Shown here piece after piece: positions 1 to 7,928 of a stretch of DNA of 64,000 bases. This DNA is from an uncultured Lachnospiraceae bacterium (GTDB taxonomy: Bacteria > Bacillota > Clostridia > Lachnospirales > Lachnospiraceae): positions 1-64,000 of the forward strand of contig CAJUHR010000018.1 of the NCBI GenBank assembly GCA_910586255.1, given 5' to 3'. The stretch's first letter is position 1. Each line of letters begins with the position of its first letter. Below the pieces are notes generated by a model that saw nothing but the letters and a program-made list of their open reading frames with translations, was not told the origin of the DNA and did not search any database. The position numbers and the translations under genes are program-made.

Positions 1-965
1 ACTATGCACACGTTGACTGCCCAGGACATGCTGACTACGTTAAGAACATGATCACCGGTGCTGCTCAGATGGACGGCGCTATCCTGGTAGTTGCTGCTAC
101 CGATGGTGTTATGGCTCAGACCAGAGAGCACATCCTGCTTTCCCGTCAGGTGGGCGTTCCCTATATCGTTGTATTCATGAACAAGTGCGATATGGTTGAC
201 GATCCTGAGCTTTTAGAGCTGGTTGACATGGAGATCCGTGAGCTGCTCAATGAGTACGAGTTCCCGGGCGATGACACCCCGATTATCCAGGGTTCCGCTT
301 TGAAGGCTCTTGAGGATCCGTCCAGCGAGTGGGGCGATAAGGTTCTGGAGCTGATGGATGCGGTTGACTCTTGGGTTCCGGATCCTCAGCGTGAGACTGA
401 CAAGCCGTTTTTGATGCCTGTAGAGGACGTGTTCACCATTACCGGCCGTGGTACGGTTGCTACCGGTCGTGTGGAGCGTGGTACTCTGCATCTGAATGAC
501 GAGGTTGAGATCGTTGGTATCAAGGAAGAGACCAGAAAGACCGTTGTTACCGGTATCGAGATGTTCCGTAAGCTTTTGGACGAGGCTCAGGCTGGTGATA
601 ATATCGGCGCTCTGCTGCGTGGTGTACAGAGAACTGAGATCGAGCGTGGCCAGGTTATTGTAAAACCCGGTTCCGTTAAGTGCCATCACAAGTTCACCGC
701 TCAGGTGTACGTTCTGACCAAGGACGAGGGTGGCCGTCATACTCCGTTCTTCAACAACTATCGTCCGCAGTTCTACTTCAGAACAACTGACGTTACCGGC
801 GTTTGCGAGCTGCCGGCCGGCACCGAGATGTGCATGCCTGGTGACAACGTGGAGATGAGCGTTGAGCTGATCCATCCGGTAGCTATGGAGCAGGGCCTTC
901 GTTTCGCTATCCGTGAGGGCGGCAGAACCGTTGGTTCCGGAAGAGTTGTCTCCATTGTTGAGTAA
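1..965 (+). CDS. tuf: Elongation factor Tu, 5' truncated by window edge
   Basis: GTPase that delivers aminoacyl-tRNA to the ribosomal A site. The frame is open from base 3, and the first codons encode the G3 region (DCPGHADY), so the real start and the P-loop lie upstream of the window. Visible after that are the G4 motif NKCD, the SAL motif of G5, then domain 2 (TGRGTVATGRVERG) and domain 3 ending in GRVVSIVE. The C-terminus matches a normal full-length EF-Tu. A slightly unusual detail is KCHHKF where many EF-Tu proteins have PHTKF. It is followed directly by an intrinsic terminator. Identification is certain; only the 5' end is missing. Confidence 0.98.
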   Translation, partial: YAHVDCPGHADYVKNMITGAAQMDGAILVVAATDGVMAQTREHILLSRQVGVPYIVVFMNKCDMVDDPELLELVDMEIRELLNEYEFPGDDTPIIQGSALKALEDPSSEWGDKVLELMDAVDSWVPDPQRETDKPFLMPVEDVFTITGRGTVATGRVERGTLHLNDEVEIVGIKEETRKTVVTGIEMFRKLLDEAQAGDNIGALLRGVQRTEIERGQVIVKPGSVKCHHKFTAQVYVLTKDEGGRHTPFFNNYRPQFYFRTTDVTGVCELPAGTEMCMPGDNVEMSVELIHPVAMEQGLRFAIREGGRTVGSGRVVSIVE

Positions 966-987
966 TCTGTAAGAAGTTTGATTTTAT

Positions 988-1021
988 GGGGCTTTCCGAG
1001 AGATTGGAAGGCCCTTTTTTT
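988..1021 (+). terminator. Intrinsic terminator of tuf
   Basis: GGGCTTTCC and GGAAGGCCC form a 9-bp stem with one G-T pair, followed by a run of seven T. It lies 22 bases after the tuf stop codon. Confidence 0.85.
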
Positions 1022-1108
1022 AACTTTGCGATAATAAAAAAAGTTGCAAGCGGAGCCATCCGGTATCAGAGGGGGCAAGTATATAGGATAAAAAGGTATA
1101 CGATATAG

Positions 1109-1565
1109 ATGACATTGCTTTCAGTAAAGTACAATATGGATAATGCATGTATTGTGGCAGCAAGTATGAAAGGAAGAGACTGGGCAGATGAAAAAAGGAA
1201 AAGAAAAACTAAAATGGTTTCATTATTTTCAGGCTGCGGAGGACTTGATTTGGGTTTTGAGACTGCCGGGTTTGATATTGTGTGGGCAAATGACTTTGAT
1301 AGAGATGCACAAGCAGTTTACAGATTAAATATAGGTGAAATTGATGGCAGGGATATTTTGTCCGTTGGAGAGGAGGATATTCCTGATTGTGATATTTTGA
1401 CAGCAGGTTTTCCTTGCCAACCATTTTCAAATACAGGAAATCGAAAATGTGTTCATGATTCACGAGGTATGCTTTATAGGGAATGTTTGCGTATTATAGA
1501 AAAGAAGATGCCCTATGAACGAAATAGGATATAATGTTGACTATAATTTGAATATAGTACTTTAG
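1109..1565 (+). pseudogene. DNA (cytosine-5) methyltransferase remnant (Dcm family)
   Basis: The N-terminal part of a C5-cytosine methyltransferase is readable. The SAM-binding motif I is FSGCGGLDLGFETAGF and the catalytic motif IV is GFPCQPFSNTG. After LRIIEKK the frame ends at 1534. The next frame (1512-1565) reads MNEIGYNVDYNLN, which in this family normally lies well downstream, after the ENV motif that contacts the target base. So a central segment is deleted with a frameshift, and the whole C-terminal half, including the target recognition domain, is gone. The most likely original start is the ATG at 1214; upstream in-frame codons look non-conserved. The stretch is much richer in A+T than its neighbours, which fits a transferred restriction-modification gene. 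No cognate endonuclease is visible nearby. Confidence 0.85.
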
Positions 1566-1713
1566 GACAAATATCTTCTCTTTCCGCGCTAAGCACGTTC
1601 TTGATTTCTCAATTTCAGCATTAACTGTATTGCAAAAAGGTTTATAGTGCCATTGAATAAAGAATGTACCAGTTTACAACTTTTTGATTTTTGAAACAAG
1701 GAGAGTTAAAGCC

Positions 1714-3483
1714 ATGCCCAGCATACTGGTAGAGATTCAGGAAACCGTAAAAAAATATGCGGAGATCATGTCAAAGGTGGCTCAGGTAGAGGTGGAGGTG
1801 GTGGACGAAAACCTTTTCAGGGTGGCAGGAACCGGACTTTTTGCCGCCTATGTCAATGAAGATATGTCCCGGGAGGGCTACGTATATCAGCATATTCTCT
1901 GTACAGGAAGCCGGGAGATCATCTACAATCCAGGAAAGGACGGGCTCTGTGAAAGCTGTCCCAAGCAGAACATATGCCAGGAGGAAATCGAGATCGCCAT
2001 GCCGATCCGGCTGGGAAAGGAAACCATCGGCGTCATTGGCCTGGTGGGCAGCAGCCGGGAACAGAAGGAAAGGATCTTAGATAATGAATCTATGTATTTA
2101 GAGCTTTTGGAGCAGATTGCGGATTTTATATCCGTCAAGGCGGCGGAGGTGGCAGAGCTTAAGAAGAGAACGGTTCTATTAAATACCCTGGACTGTGTGA
2201 TCAATCACGTGGAGCGGGGAATCCTGATTTTTGGCAGAGAGGATCAGGTCTTTGCGGCCAATGACGCGGCTAGGCGGCAGCTTTCGGCTAAGGAGTTAGA
2301 GGGAAAAAGCGCCACTGTAACTGCTACAGGAGACAGCCTGAACCATGAGAATGAATACCAGATTCTGCTGGACGGAAAGAAATTTTTTGTCATGGGTCAT
2401 CTGTATGATCTGGAGCAGGATCCCCGCCAGTATTCCCGGGTGCTGATTTTTGAGAGCACCCGGACGGTTCAGGAGAGGTACTATGAGATGACCAATATGG
2501 TCAGCCACGGGGGAGTGTCCAATATTATAGGAAGAGACCCCAAGACCATGCATTTGCAGGAGGAGATTCTCAGGGTGGCAAAAAGCACCTCCACTGTGCT
2601 GATTACCGGGGAGAGCGGCACGGGTAAAGAGATGGTGGCCACGGCCATCTGGAAGGCCAGTGACCGGAAGGACAAGCGCTTTGTGGCCATAAACTGCGGC
2701 GCTATTCCGGAGCCCCTTTTGGAGTCCGAACTGTTCGGGTATGTAAAGGGAGCTTTTACCGGGGCGGATCCCAATGGCCGCATGGGAAAATTTGAACTGG
2801 CCAACAAGGGTGTGATTTTTTTGGACGAGATCGGGGATATGCCGCTGTATTTACAGGTAAAGCTTCTGCGGGTTTTACAGGAGAGAAGACTTGTCCGCAT
2901 CGGCTCCAATCAGTTGATTCCCCTTGACATCCGGATCATTGCCGCCACCAACAAGGATTTGAAAAAAATGATTGAAAAAAATCAGTTCCGTGAGGATCTG
3001 TATTACCGGCTCAATGTGATTCCTTTGCGGATAGCTCCCTTGAGGGAGCGGCGGAAGGATATAAGGGAGCTGATTTATCATTTTGCAGACCGCTATGCCG
3101 GACTCTTTAAGAGAAAGGTCACATGGATTGAGGACGAGACCATGGAGCGTCTCATTGCCTATCCCTGGTACGGCAATGTGCGGGAGCTGGAAAACTCGGT
3201 GGAATTTATGATCAATATGATGGGAAGCGATGGGGTTTTAGACGGCAGGACTCTGCCGGAGACCATACGGGAATATTCCGGTGAGGAGGAAAAAGAACCA
3301 GCGGAAAAAAGGGGTTCCAAGGCCGTTACCTGTCTGAGAGAGTTAGAGCGCAGAGAGATTAAAAAGGCCCTGGAATTGTTTGGAAGTGACACAGAGGGAA
3401 AGAAAAAGGCGGCCAGGGCCCTAGGGATCAGTCTGGCTACCTTGTATCGAAAGATGGAGGGGATTTCTCAAAATGAGAAATAA
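1714..3483 (+). CDS. Sigma-54-dependent transcriptional activator (bacterial enhancer-binding protein)
   Basis: A 589-residue activator that should remodel sigma-54 RNA polymerase using ATP. The N-terminal region (about residues 1-150) has a cysteine group (ILCTG, then LCESCPKQNIC) and a GAF-like fold. A PAS-like segment lies around 155-255. The AAA+ domain starts near 270: Walker A GESGTGKE (299-306), the sigma-54 contact loop GAFTGA (346-351), Walker B GVIFLDEIGD, and the arginine-finger region REDLYYRLNVIPLRI. A Fis-type helix-turn-helix is at the end (KKAARALGISLATLYRKM). The ATG at 1714 was chosen because AAGGAG precedes it; an upstream TTG in frame has no such site. It sits just upstream of a -24/-12 promoter and probably controls the catabolic genes that follow. 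The effector is not known; the cysteine group could bind metal or sense redox, which is inference. Confidence 0.95.
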   Translation: MPSILVEIQETVKKYAEIMSKVAQVEVEVVDENLFRVAGTGLFAAYVNEDMSREGYVYQHILCTGSREIIYNPGKDGLCESCPKQNICQEEIEIAMPIRLGKETIGVIGLVGSSREQKERILDNESMYLELLEQIADFISVKAAEVAELKKRTVLLNTLDCVINHVERGILIFGREDQVFAANDAARRQLSAKELEGKSATVTATGDSLNHENEYQILLDGKKFFVMGHLYDLEQDPRQYSRVLIFESTRTVQERYYEMTNMVSHGGVSNIIGRDPKTMHLQEEILRVAKSTSTVLITGESGTGKEMVATAIWKASDRKDKRFVAINCGAIPEPLLESELFGYVKGAFTGADPNGRMGKFELANKGVIFLDEIGDMPLYLQVKLLRVLQERRLVRIGSNQLIPLDIRIIAATNKDLKKMIEKNQFREDLYYRLNVIPLRIAPLRERRKDIRELIYHFADRYAGLFKRKVTWIEDETMERLIAYPWYGNVRELENSVEFMINMMGSDGVLDGRTLPETIREYSGEEEKEPAEKRGSKAVTCLRELERREIKKALELFGSDTEGKKKAARALGISLATLYRKMEGISQNEK

Positions 3484-3519
3484 CGATTCTCAAAACAAGA
3501 AAGATTCTCAAAATAAGAA
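3465..3519. promoter_or_regulatory. Three candidate enhancer (UAS) sites for the sigma-54 activator
   Basis: Three copies of a 15-bp palindrome-like site: TTCTCAAAATGAGAA at 3465-3479 (a perfect dyad), TTCTCAAAACAAGAA at 3487-3501 and TTCTCAAAATAAGAA at 3505-3519. Start-to-start spacing is 22 and 18 bp, close to two helical turns. The first copy overlaps the end of the activator gene. The block lies about 165-215 bp upstream of the -24 element, a normal distance for enhancer-binding protein sites. Binding by the adjacent activator is inference. Confidence 0.75.
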
Positions 3520-3548
3520 TTAATAAAAAGTACGAAAAGAAGCAGAAA

Positions 3549-3601
3549 AAGAGAGGAAAGAAAGGAACAGAGTTATATCTGTGAAAATCCTCTCTTTTTT
3601 T
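3549..3601 (+). terminator. Intrinsic terminator of the activator gene
   Basis: GAGAGGA (3551-3557) pairs with TCCTCTC (3588-3594), enclosing a second small hairpin (ACAGA/TCTGT), and is followed by a T run. It separates the activator gene and its UAS block from the sigma-54 promoter. Confidence 0.8.
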
Positions 3602-3679
3602 GTGCATAACACACAAAATATTAATTAAAAATTGGACAAAACAGATAGAAAAAAATAATTTTTAAGTATATTCAAATTT

Positions 3680-3695
3680 TGGCACAGGAAGTGCT
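3680..3695 (+). promoter_or_regulatory. Sigma-54 (-24/-12) promoter
   Basis: TGGCACAGGAAGTGCT shows the invariant GG and GC dinucleotides exactly 10 bases apart and a perfect TGGCAC at -24. The first gene of the operon starts 57 bases downstream, after AGGAGG. Together with the activator gene and the repeated sites upstream this is a strong assignment. Confidence 0.85.
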
Positions 3696-3752
3696 GTATA
3701 TAGGGGTAAAGGAACGCGATAACAACAAAGCAATGAAACAAGGAGGAATGGT

Positions 3753-4952
3753 ATGAAAGAGGAATTGAAATTAATTCAGTATCCAAGAAAATCCGGTGAA
3801 AAATACAATCTGGATTTTATGAGCTTGGAAAATGCCAAAAAGGTTCAGGCCTATCACGCAAGCTTCCCCGTCTACAAGGAGACGCCGCTTGTCGCCTTAA
3901 AGGAGACGGCAGGGATTTTGGGTGTGGAAAACATCTATGTGAAGGATGAATCCTACCGGTTCGGTCTGAACGCCTTTAAGGTGCTGGGAGGAAGCTACGC
4001 AATGGGAAACTATCTGGCCAGGAAGCTGGGAATGAGTATCTCGGAGATGCCCTATGAGAGGCTTGTATCGGAGGAAGTGAAAAAGGAGCTGGGGGACATT
4101 ACCTTTGTGACTGCCACCGATGGAAATCATGGCCGGGGAGTGGCCTGGACGGCAAACCGGCTAGGGCAGAAGGCTGTGGTCTACATGCCCAAGGGAAGCG
4201 CCAAAGAGCGTCTGGAAAATATTCAGGCAGAGGGGGCGGATGCTTCCATCACGGATCTCAACTATGACGAGGCAGTGCGTCTGGCCAACCGTCAGGGAGA
4301 AGAAAAGGGCTGGGTCATGGTACAGGATACGGCCTGGGAGGGATACGAGGATATTCCGGAGTGGATCATGCAGGGCTACGGAACCATGGGCTATGAAGCC
4401 TACACAAGACTTCCCCAAAAGCCAACCCACATTTTCCTCCAGGCGGGCGTGGGCTCTATGGCCGGAGCCGTGACCGGATTTTTTGCAGGTGTGTACGGGG
4501 AGGAGAGACCTGTCATCACCATCGTGGAGCCCAACAAGGCAGACTGTATTTTCCGCACGGCCAAAGAGGCGGACGGCAAGCTTCACTTTGTGACAGGGGA
4601 TATGGACACAATCATGGCTGGCTTAGCGTGCGGGGAGCCCTGCAGCATTGGCTGGAATGTGCTGAGAGATTATGCAGATAATTTTATTTCCTGTCCCGAT
4701 TATATGGCAGCCCAGGGGATGCGGATTCTCGGCAATCCGGCTGTGGGAGATGACCGGGTGATTGCCGGGGAAAGCGGAGCGGCGGCCTTTGGCTGTGTGA
4801 GTGAGATTCTGCGAAATCCCCAGTATCAGGATATTAAAGAGAAACTGGGATTAAATGAAACCTCCCGGGTGCTTTTCTTCAATACAGAGGGGGATACGGA
4901 TAAGGAGAATTACCGCTCAATCGTTTGGGACGGAGCCTACATACGGGATTGA
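3753..4952 (+). CDS. dpaL: Diaminopropionate ammonia-lyase
   Basis: A 399-residue fold-type II PLP enzyme matching the YgeX/DpaL family, which converts D- or L-2,3-diaminopropionate to pyruvate and ammonia through an aminoacrylate intermediate. The signature is VKDESYRFGLNAFKVLGG near residue 70, where the lysine of NAFK carries PLP. A glycine-rich phosphate loop (QAGVGSMAGA) and a C-terminal GESGAAA stretch are also visible. The length fits the family. AGGAGG lies 7 bases before the ATG. It is the first gene after the sigma-54 promoter. As in Escherichia coli ygeX-ygeY, it is followed directly by a YgeY-type hydrolase. A RidA gene at the end of the operon fits removal of the aminoacrylate this enzyme releases. 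Confidence 0.93.
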   Translation: MKEELKLIQYPRKSGEKYNLDFMSLENAKKVQAYHASFPVYKETPLVALKETAGILGVENIYVKDESYRFGLNAFKVLGGSYAMGNYLARKLGMSISEMPYERLVSEEVKKELGDITFVTATDGNHGRGVAWTANRLGQKAVVYMPKGSAKERLENIQAEGADASITDLNYDEAVRLANRQGEEKGWVMVQDTAWEGYEDIPEWIMQGYGTMGYEAYTRLPQKPTHIFLQAGVGSMAGAVTGFFAGVYGEERPVITIVEPNKADCIFRTAKEADGKLHFVTGDMDTIMAGLACGEPCSIGWNVLRDYADNFISCPDYMAAQGMRILGNPAVGDDRVIAGESGAAAFGCVSEILRNPQYQDIKEKLGLNETSRVLFFNTEGDTDKENYRSIVWDGAYIRD

Positions 4953-5003
4953 TTTCTTTGCGGAAAATAAAAATAATATGAAAAAAACAGGAGGGTTAGT
5001 ACC

Positions 5004-6185
5004 ATGGAAAAGGCTAGAGAAGAACAGGTTGTTGCATTGTGCCGGGAGTTAGTGGAACAGAAGAGCTATTCCGGACAGGAGGACGGAGTGGTAAAGGTTT
5101 TGTCCGGCCGCATGAAGGAGATGGGCTTTGACCAGGTGACGGTGGACAAATACGGCAATATCATTGGCTGTATCAAAGGAAAACGCCCGGGCAGAAAAAT
5201 TCTTTTTGACGGACACATTGACACGGTTCCGGTGACAGAGGAGAAGGAGTGGCAGTACCCGCCCTTCGCTGCCCAGATTCATGACGGGAAGATCTACGGA
5301 AGAGGCACCAGCGACATGAAGGGGGCGGTTGCAGCCATGACCAGCGCGGCGGCCTGCTTTGCCCAGGATACAGGGAAGGATTTTGCCGGGGAAATCTATG
5401 TGGCCGGCGTAGTCCATGAGGAGTGCTTTGAGGGTGTGGCAGCCAGAGAGATCAGCAGACAGGTACAGCCGGACTATGTGGTAATCGGTGAGGCATCTCA
5501 GTTAAATATTAAGATCGGCCAGAGAGGAAGAGCCGAGATCGTGATCGAGACCTTTGGAAAGCCATGCCATTCTGCCAATCCGGAGAAAGGAATCAATGCG
5601 GTGTATAAGATGGCCAAGGTAATCGAGGCGATCCGCACCTTAGAGCCTACCCATCATCCCGTGTTAGGGGACGGGATTTTGGAGCTGACGGATATTAAGT
5701 CTGCCCCCTATCCGGGAGCTTCCGTGGTTCCCGAGTATTGCCGCGCCACCTATGACAGACGGCTTCTGGTGGGAGAAACCAAGGAGAGCGTGCTGGCTCC
5801 CATACAGGAGCTTCTTGATAAGCTGATGGCGGGGGATCCCCAGCTAAAAGTTAAGGCCTCCTACGCCGTAGGCAGAGAAAAATGTCATACCGGCAACGAG
5901 ATCGAGGGAGAGCGGTTCTTCCCGGGCTGGCTGTATGACAAGGAGGATGACTTTGTCAAGGCGGTGTATGAAAAGCTGACAGAAAAGGGCTTTACACCGG
6001 AGATCACCCAATACAATTTCTGCACCAACGGAAGTCACTATGCAGGCGAGGCGGGGATCAAGACCTTCGGCCTGGGACCGTCAAGAGAAAATCTGGCTCA
6101 TACGGTAAATGAGTATATTGAGATTGAACAGCTTACAAAAGTAGAGGAGTGCTACTACGGGGTAATGGAGGCGCTCTTAAAGTAA
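5004..6185 (+). CDS. ygeY: YgeY-type M20 metallohydrolase
   Basis: A 393-residue M20 family peptidase/deacylase. It has the first metal ligand motif (FDGHIDTVP), then YGRGTSDMKGAVAA with the bridging aspartate, the glutamate pair in HEECFEG, and a late histidine in NGSHYAG. The family (YgeY, often described as linked to selenium metabolism) is found next to diaminopropionate ammonia-lyase in E. coli, and the same pairing occurs here. No substrate can be read from sequence. A plausible role is removing an acyl group from an N-acylated diaminopropionate or a related amino acid so that DpaL can act. The start is supported by AGGAGGG upstream. It lies 51 bases after dpaL in the same operon. Confidence 0.88.
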   Translation: MEKAREEQVVALCRELVEQKSYSGQEDGVVKVLSGRMKEMGFDQVTVDKYGNIIGCIKGKRPGRKILFDGHIDTVPVTEEKEWQYPPFAAQIHDGKIYGRGTSDMKGAVAAMTSAAACFAQDTGKDFAGEIYVAGVVHEECFEGVAAREISRQVQPDYVVIGEASQLNIKIGQRGRAEIVIETFGKPCHSANPEKGINAVYKMAKVIEAIRTLEPTHHPVLGDGILELTDIKSAPYPGASVVPEYCRATYDRRLLVGETKESVLAPIQELLDKLMAGDPQLKVKASYAVGREKCHTGNEIEGERFFPGWLYDKEDDFVKAVYEKLTEKGFTPEITQYNFCTNGSHYAGEAGIKTFGLGPSRENLAHTVNEYIEIEQLTKVEECYYGVMEALLK

Positions 6186-6241
6186 ACCCTCATATCAGCT
6201 TTGAAGATACTACCATGAATGAAAGAGGATTTGCTTTAGGC

Positions 6242-6320
6242 CTCCGGCGGATGAGCAGAAAACGGGAGTGGAAGATGTCAGCACTTCGTGATCCCGTTTT
6301 CGCACAACTCATCGCCGGAG
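6242..6320 (+). other. Long intercistronic hairpin
   Basis: Between ygeY and the symporter gene, CTCCGGCGGATGAG pairs with CTCATCGCCGGAG (one bulged base). Inside it AAAACGGGA pairs perfectly with TCCCGTTTT, and inside that GAAG pairs with CTTC. No T run follows, so it is not a standard terminator. It could stabilise or uncouple parts of the message; that is inference. Confidence 0.6.
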
Positions 6321-6366
6321 CGCTGAGCTCTCATAGTAACCACAAGAAAGAACATAGGGGGAAAAA

Positions 6367-7845
6367 ATGAACAGCATCCAGATTACAGCGTTAGTGATTA
6401 TATTTTTATACATGGCAGCTACCGTTGCCATCGGTCTGATCGTATCCAAGGTAAAGCAGTCCAAGGAGGCAAAGCAGAGCAATGACGACTTTCTGATGGC
6501 CAGCAAGTCCTTAGGACCGGTAGTCTTAGCCGGCACTCTGTTTGCAGCCAACACCGGAGGCGCCAGCACTACAGGAATCGCAACCAATGTTTATACCTAC
6601 GGGCTCTCTGCCTGCTGGTATGTGATTGCGGCAGGCGTGGGGTTTGTCCTGGTATCCTTTATCGCGCCTTATTTCCGCAAGGCTCAGGCCAACACAGTTC
6701 CCGAGATTATCAGCAAGCGCTATGGAAAGGCATCTCATATTTTTACGGCCTTTACCTCCATTGCGGCTCTGTTTATGGCAACGGGAGCCCAGATTATAGC
6801 CACGGCTTCCATTATCAATGTGGTTACGGGCCTGTCCTTCCAGACAGCTGCTATCGTTACCACAGCCGTTGTCATTGTCTACACTATGGTGGGCGGATTT
6901 AAGTCCGTGACGGCTGCCAACCTGATGCATGTGATTTTCATCACTGTAGGTATGACCATTGCCATGTTCATCATGGTAAACAACAAAGAGGTAGGAGGCT
7001 TTGGGGCATTGTTTGCGCGGGCCAGCCAGGTGTCGGCAGACATGGGAGGGGGACTTGACCTTGTCAGCATGACAAAAATCGGAATTCCCACCGTGATCGG
7101 CTATATTGCCATGTATTTTATGACCTTCCCCACAGGACAGGAGATCGTTCAGACCTACTGCTCCGCCAAGAACGGAAAGGCAGCCATGACCGGTTCCCTG
7201 ATTGCAGGCATCCTGTCAGCTGTGTATGCCATTGTTCCGGCCATCATTGGTCTTTTGGCCTACGCCTGTATTGACGGCTACGCTCTGGGAGGAGCTCAGA
7301 AAAATGCCCTGGCCGAGGCGACCATCCGCTTTGCCCCGTCCATTGTGGCAGGCCTTGTGCTGGCGGCAATCGTTGCAGCTACCATGAGCAGCGCCTCCGG
7401 CAACATGATCGGTACGGCAACCATGTTTACCAATGATATTTTCACCCCGTATATCAACAAGGGACAGAAAGACGACCAGAAGGAAGTGTGGATTTCCCGG
7501 GTGACTATGGTGATTGTGGGGTTGGTAGGACTTTTCGTGGCTCTGACTGCATCCAATGTAATCAGTGTTATGATGGGCGCCTTCGCACTGAGAAGCGCAG
7601 GTCCCTTTGCAGCCTTTATCTGCGGTATTTTCTACAAGAATGTGACCCAGAGGGCGGGGTTTATCTCCATTGTGGCAGGTACGATTGTGGCGGCCGTTTG
7701 GATTTACGGGCTGAATACACCCTGGGGCTTAAGCGCAATGGTTCCCGGAGGAATCGTGGCATTTATCGTAATTTTCCTTGTCTCTGCCATAGACAGAAAG
7801 AACGGCGTGCCGGCGGCACCTGCAATTCAGTTTGAGGAAGAGTAA
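6367..7845 (+). CDS. Sodium:solute symporter family permease
   Basis: A 492-residue very hydrophobic protein with about 13 predicted membrane segments, typical of the SSS family. The sequence after the first helix (SNDDFLMASKSLGP) and the following AANTGGASTTGIATN resemble the substrate/sodium-binding entry helix of this family; ATMSSASGNMIGTA near residue 340 resembles the sodium-site helix. It sits inside the diaminopropionate operon and is probably the uptake system for its substrate, with sodium as coupling ion. The substrate is not readable. GGGGG lies 3 bases before the ATG, closer than usual. Confidence 0.88.
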   Translation: MNSIQITALVIIFLYMAATVAIGLIVSKVKQSKEAKQSNDDFLMASKSLGPVVLAGTLFAANTGGASTTGIATNVYTYGLSACWYVIAAGVGFVLVSFIAPYFRKAQANTVPEIISKRYGKASHIFTAFTSIAALFMATGAQIIATASIINVVTGLSFQTAAIVTTAVVIVYTMVGGFKSVTAANLMHVIFITVGMTIAMFIMVNNKEVGGFGALFARASQVSADMGGGLDLVSMTKIGIPTVIGYIAMYFMTFPTGQEIVQTYCSAKNGKAAMTGSLIAGILSAVYAIVPAIIGLLAYACIDGYALGGAQKNALAEATIRFAPSIVAGLVLAAIVAATMSSASGNMIGTATMFTNDIFTPYINKGQKDDQKEVWISRVTMVIVGLVGLFVALTASNVISVMMGAFALRSAGPFAAFICGIFYKNVTQRAGFISIVAGTIVAAVWIYGLNTPWGLSAMVPGGIVAFIVIFLVSAIDRKNGVPAAPAIQFEEE

Positions 7846-7928
7846 AGAAAAGGAAGAAGCGGAGCCATTCCTGCCCCTTAAAAGGGGCGGGGATATGAAA
7901 ACAAAATATAGATAAAAAGGAGAAGGAA

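Noticed and set aside
213..875. 220-codon minus-strand frame inside tuf
   Set aside because: Antisense shadow of the strongly codon-biased tuf gene.
4953..6366. Selenoprotein or in-frame TGA selenocysteine in the ygeY region, suggested by the family name
   Set aside because: All genes of the operon are complete without in-frame TGA and no SECIS-like hairpin follows a TGA.
1047..7920. Similarity of 1047-1085 and 7856-7920 (both have AAGCGGAGCCATYC and later ATATA, GATAAAAAGG)
   Set aside because: Only about 12 contiguous bases match and the rest is low-complexity; no shared structure could be shown.
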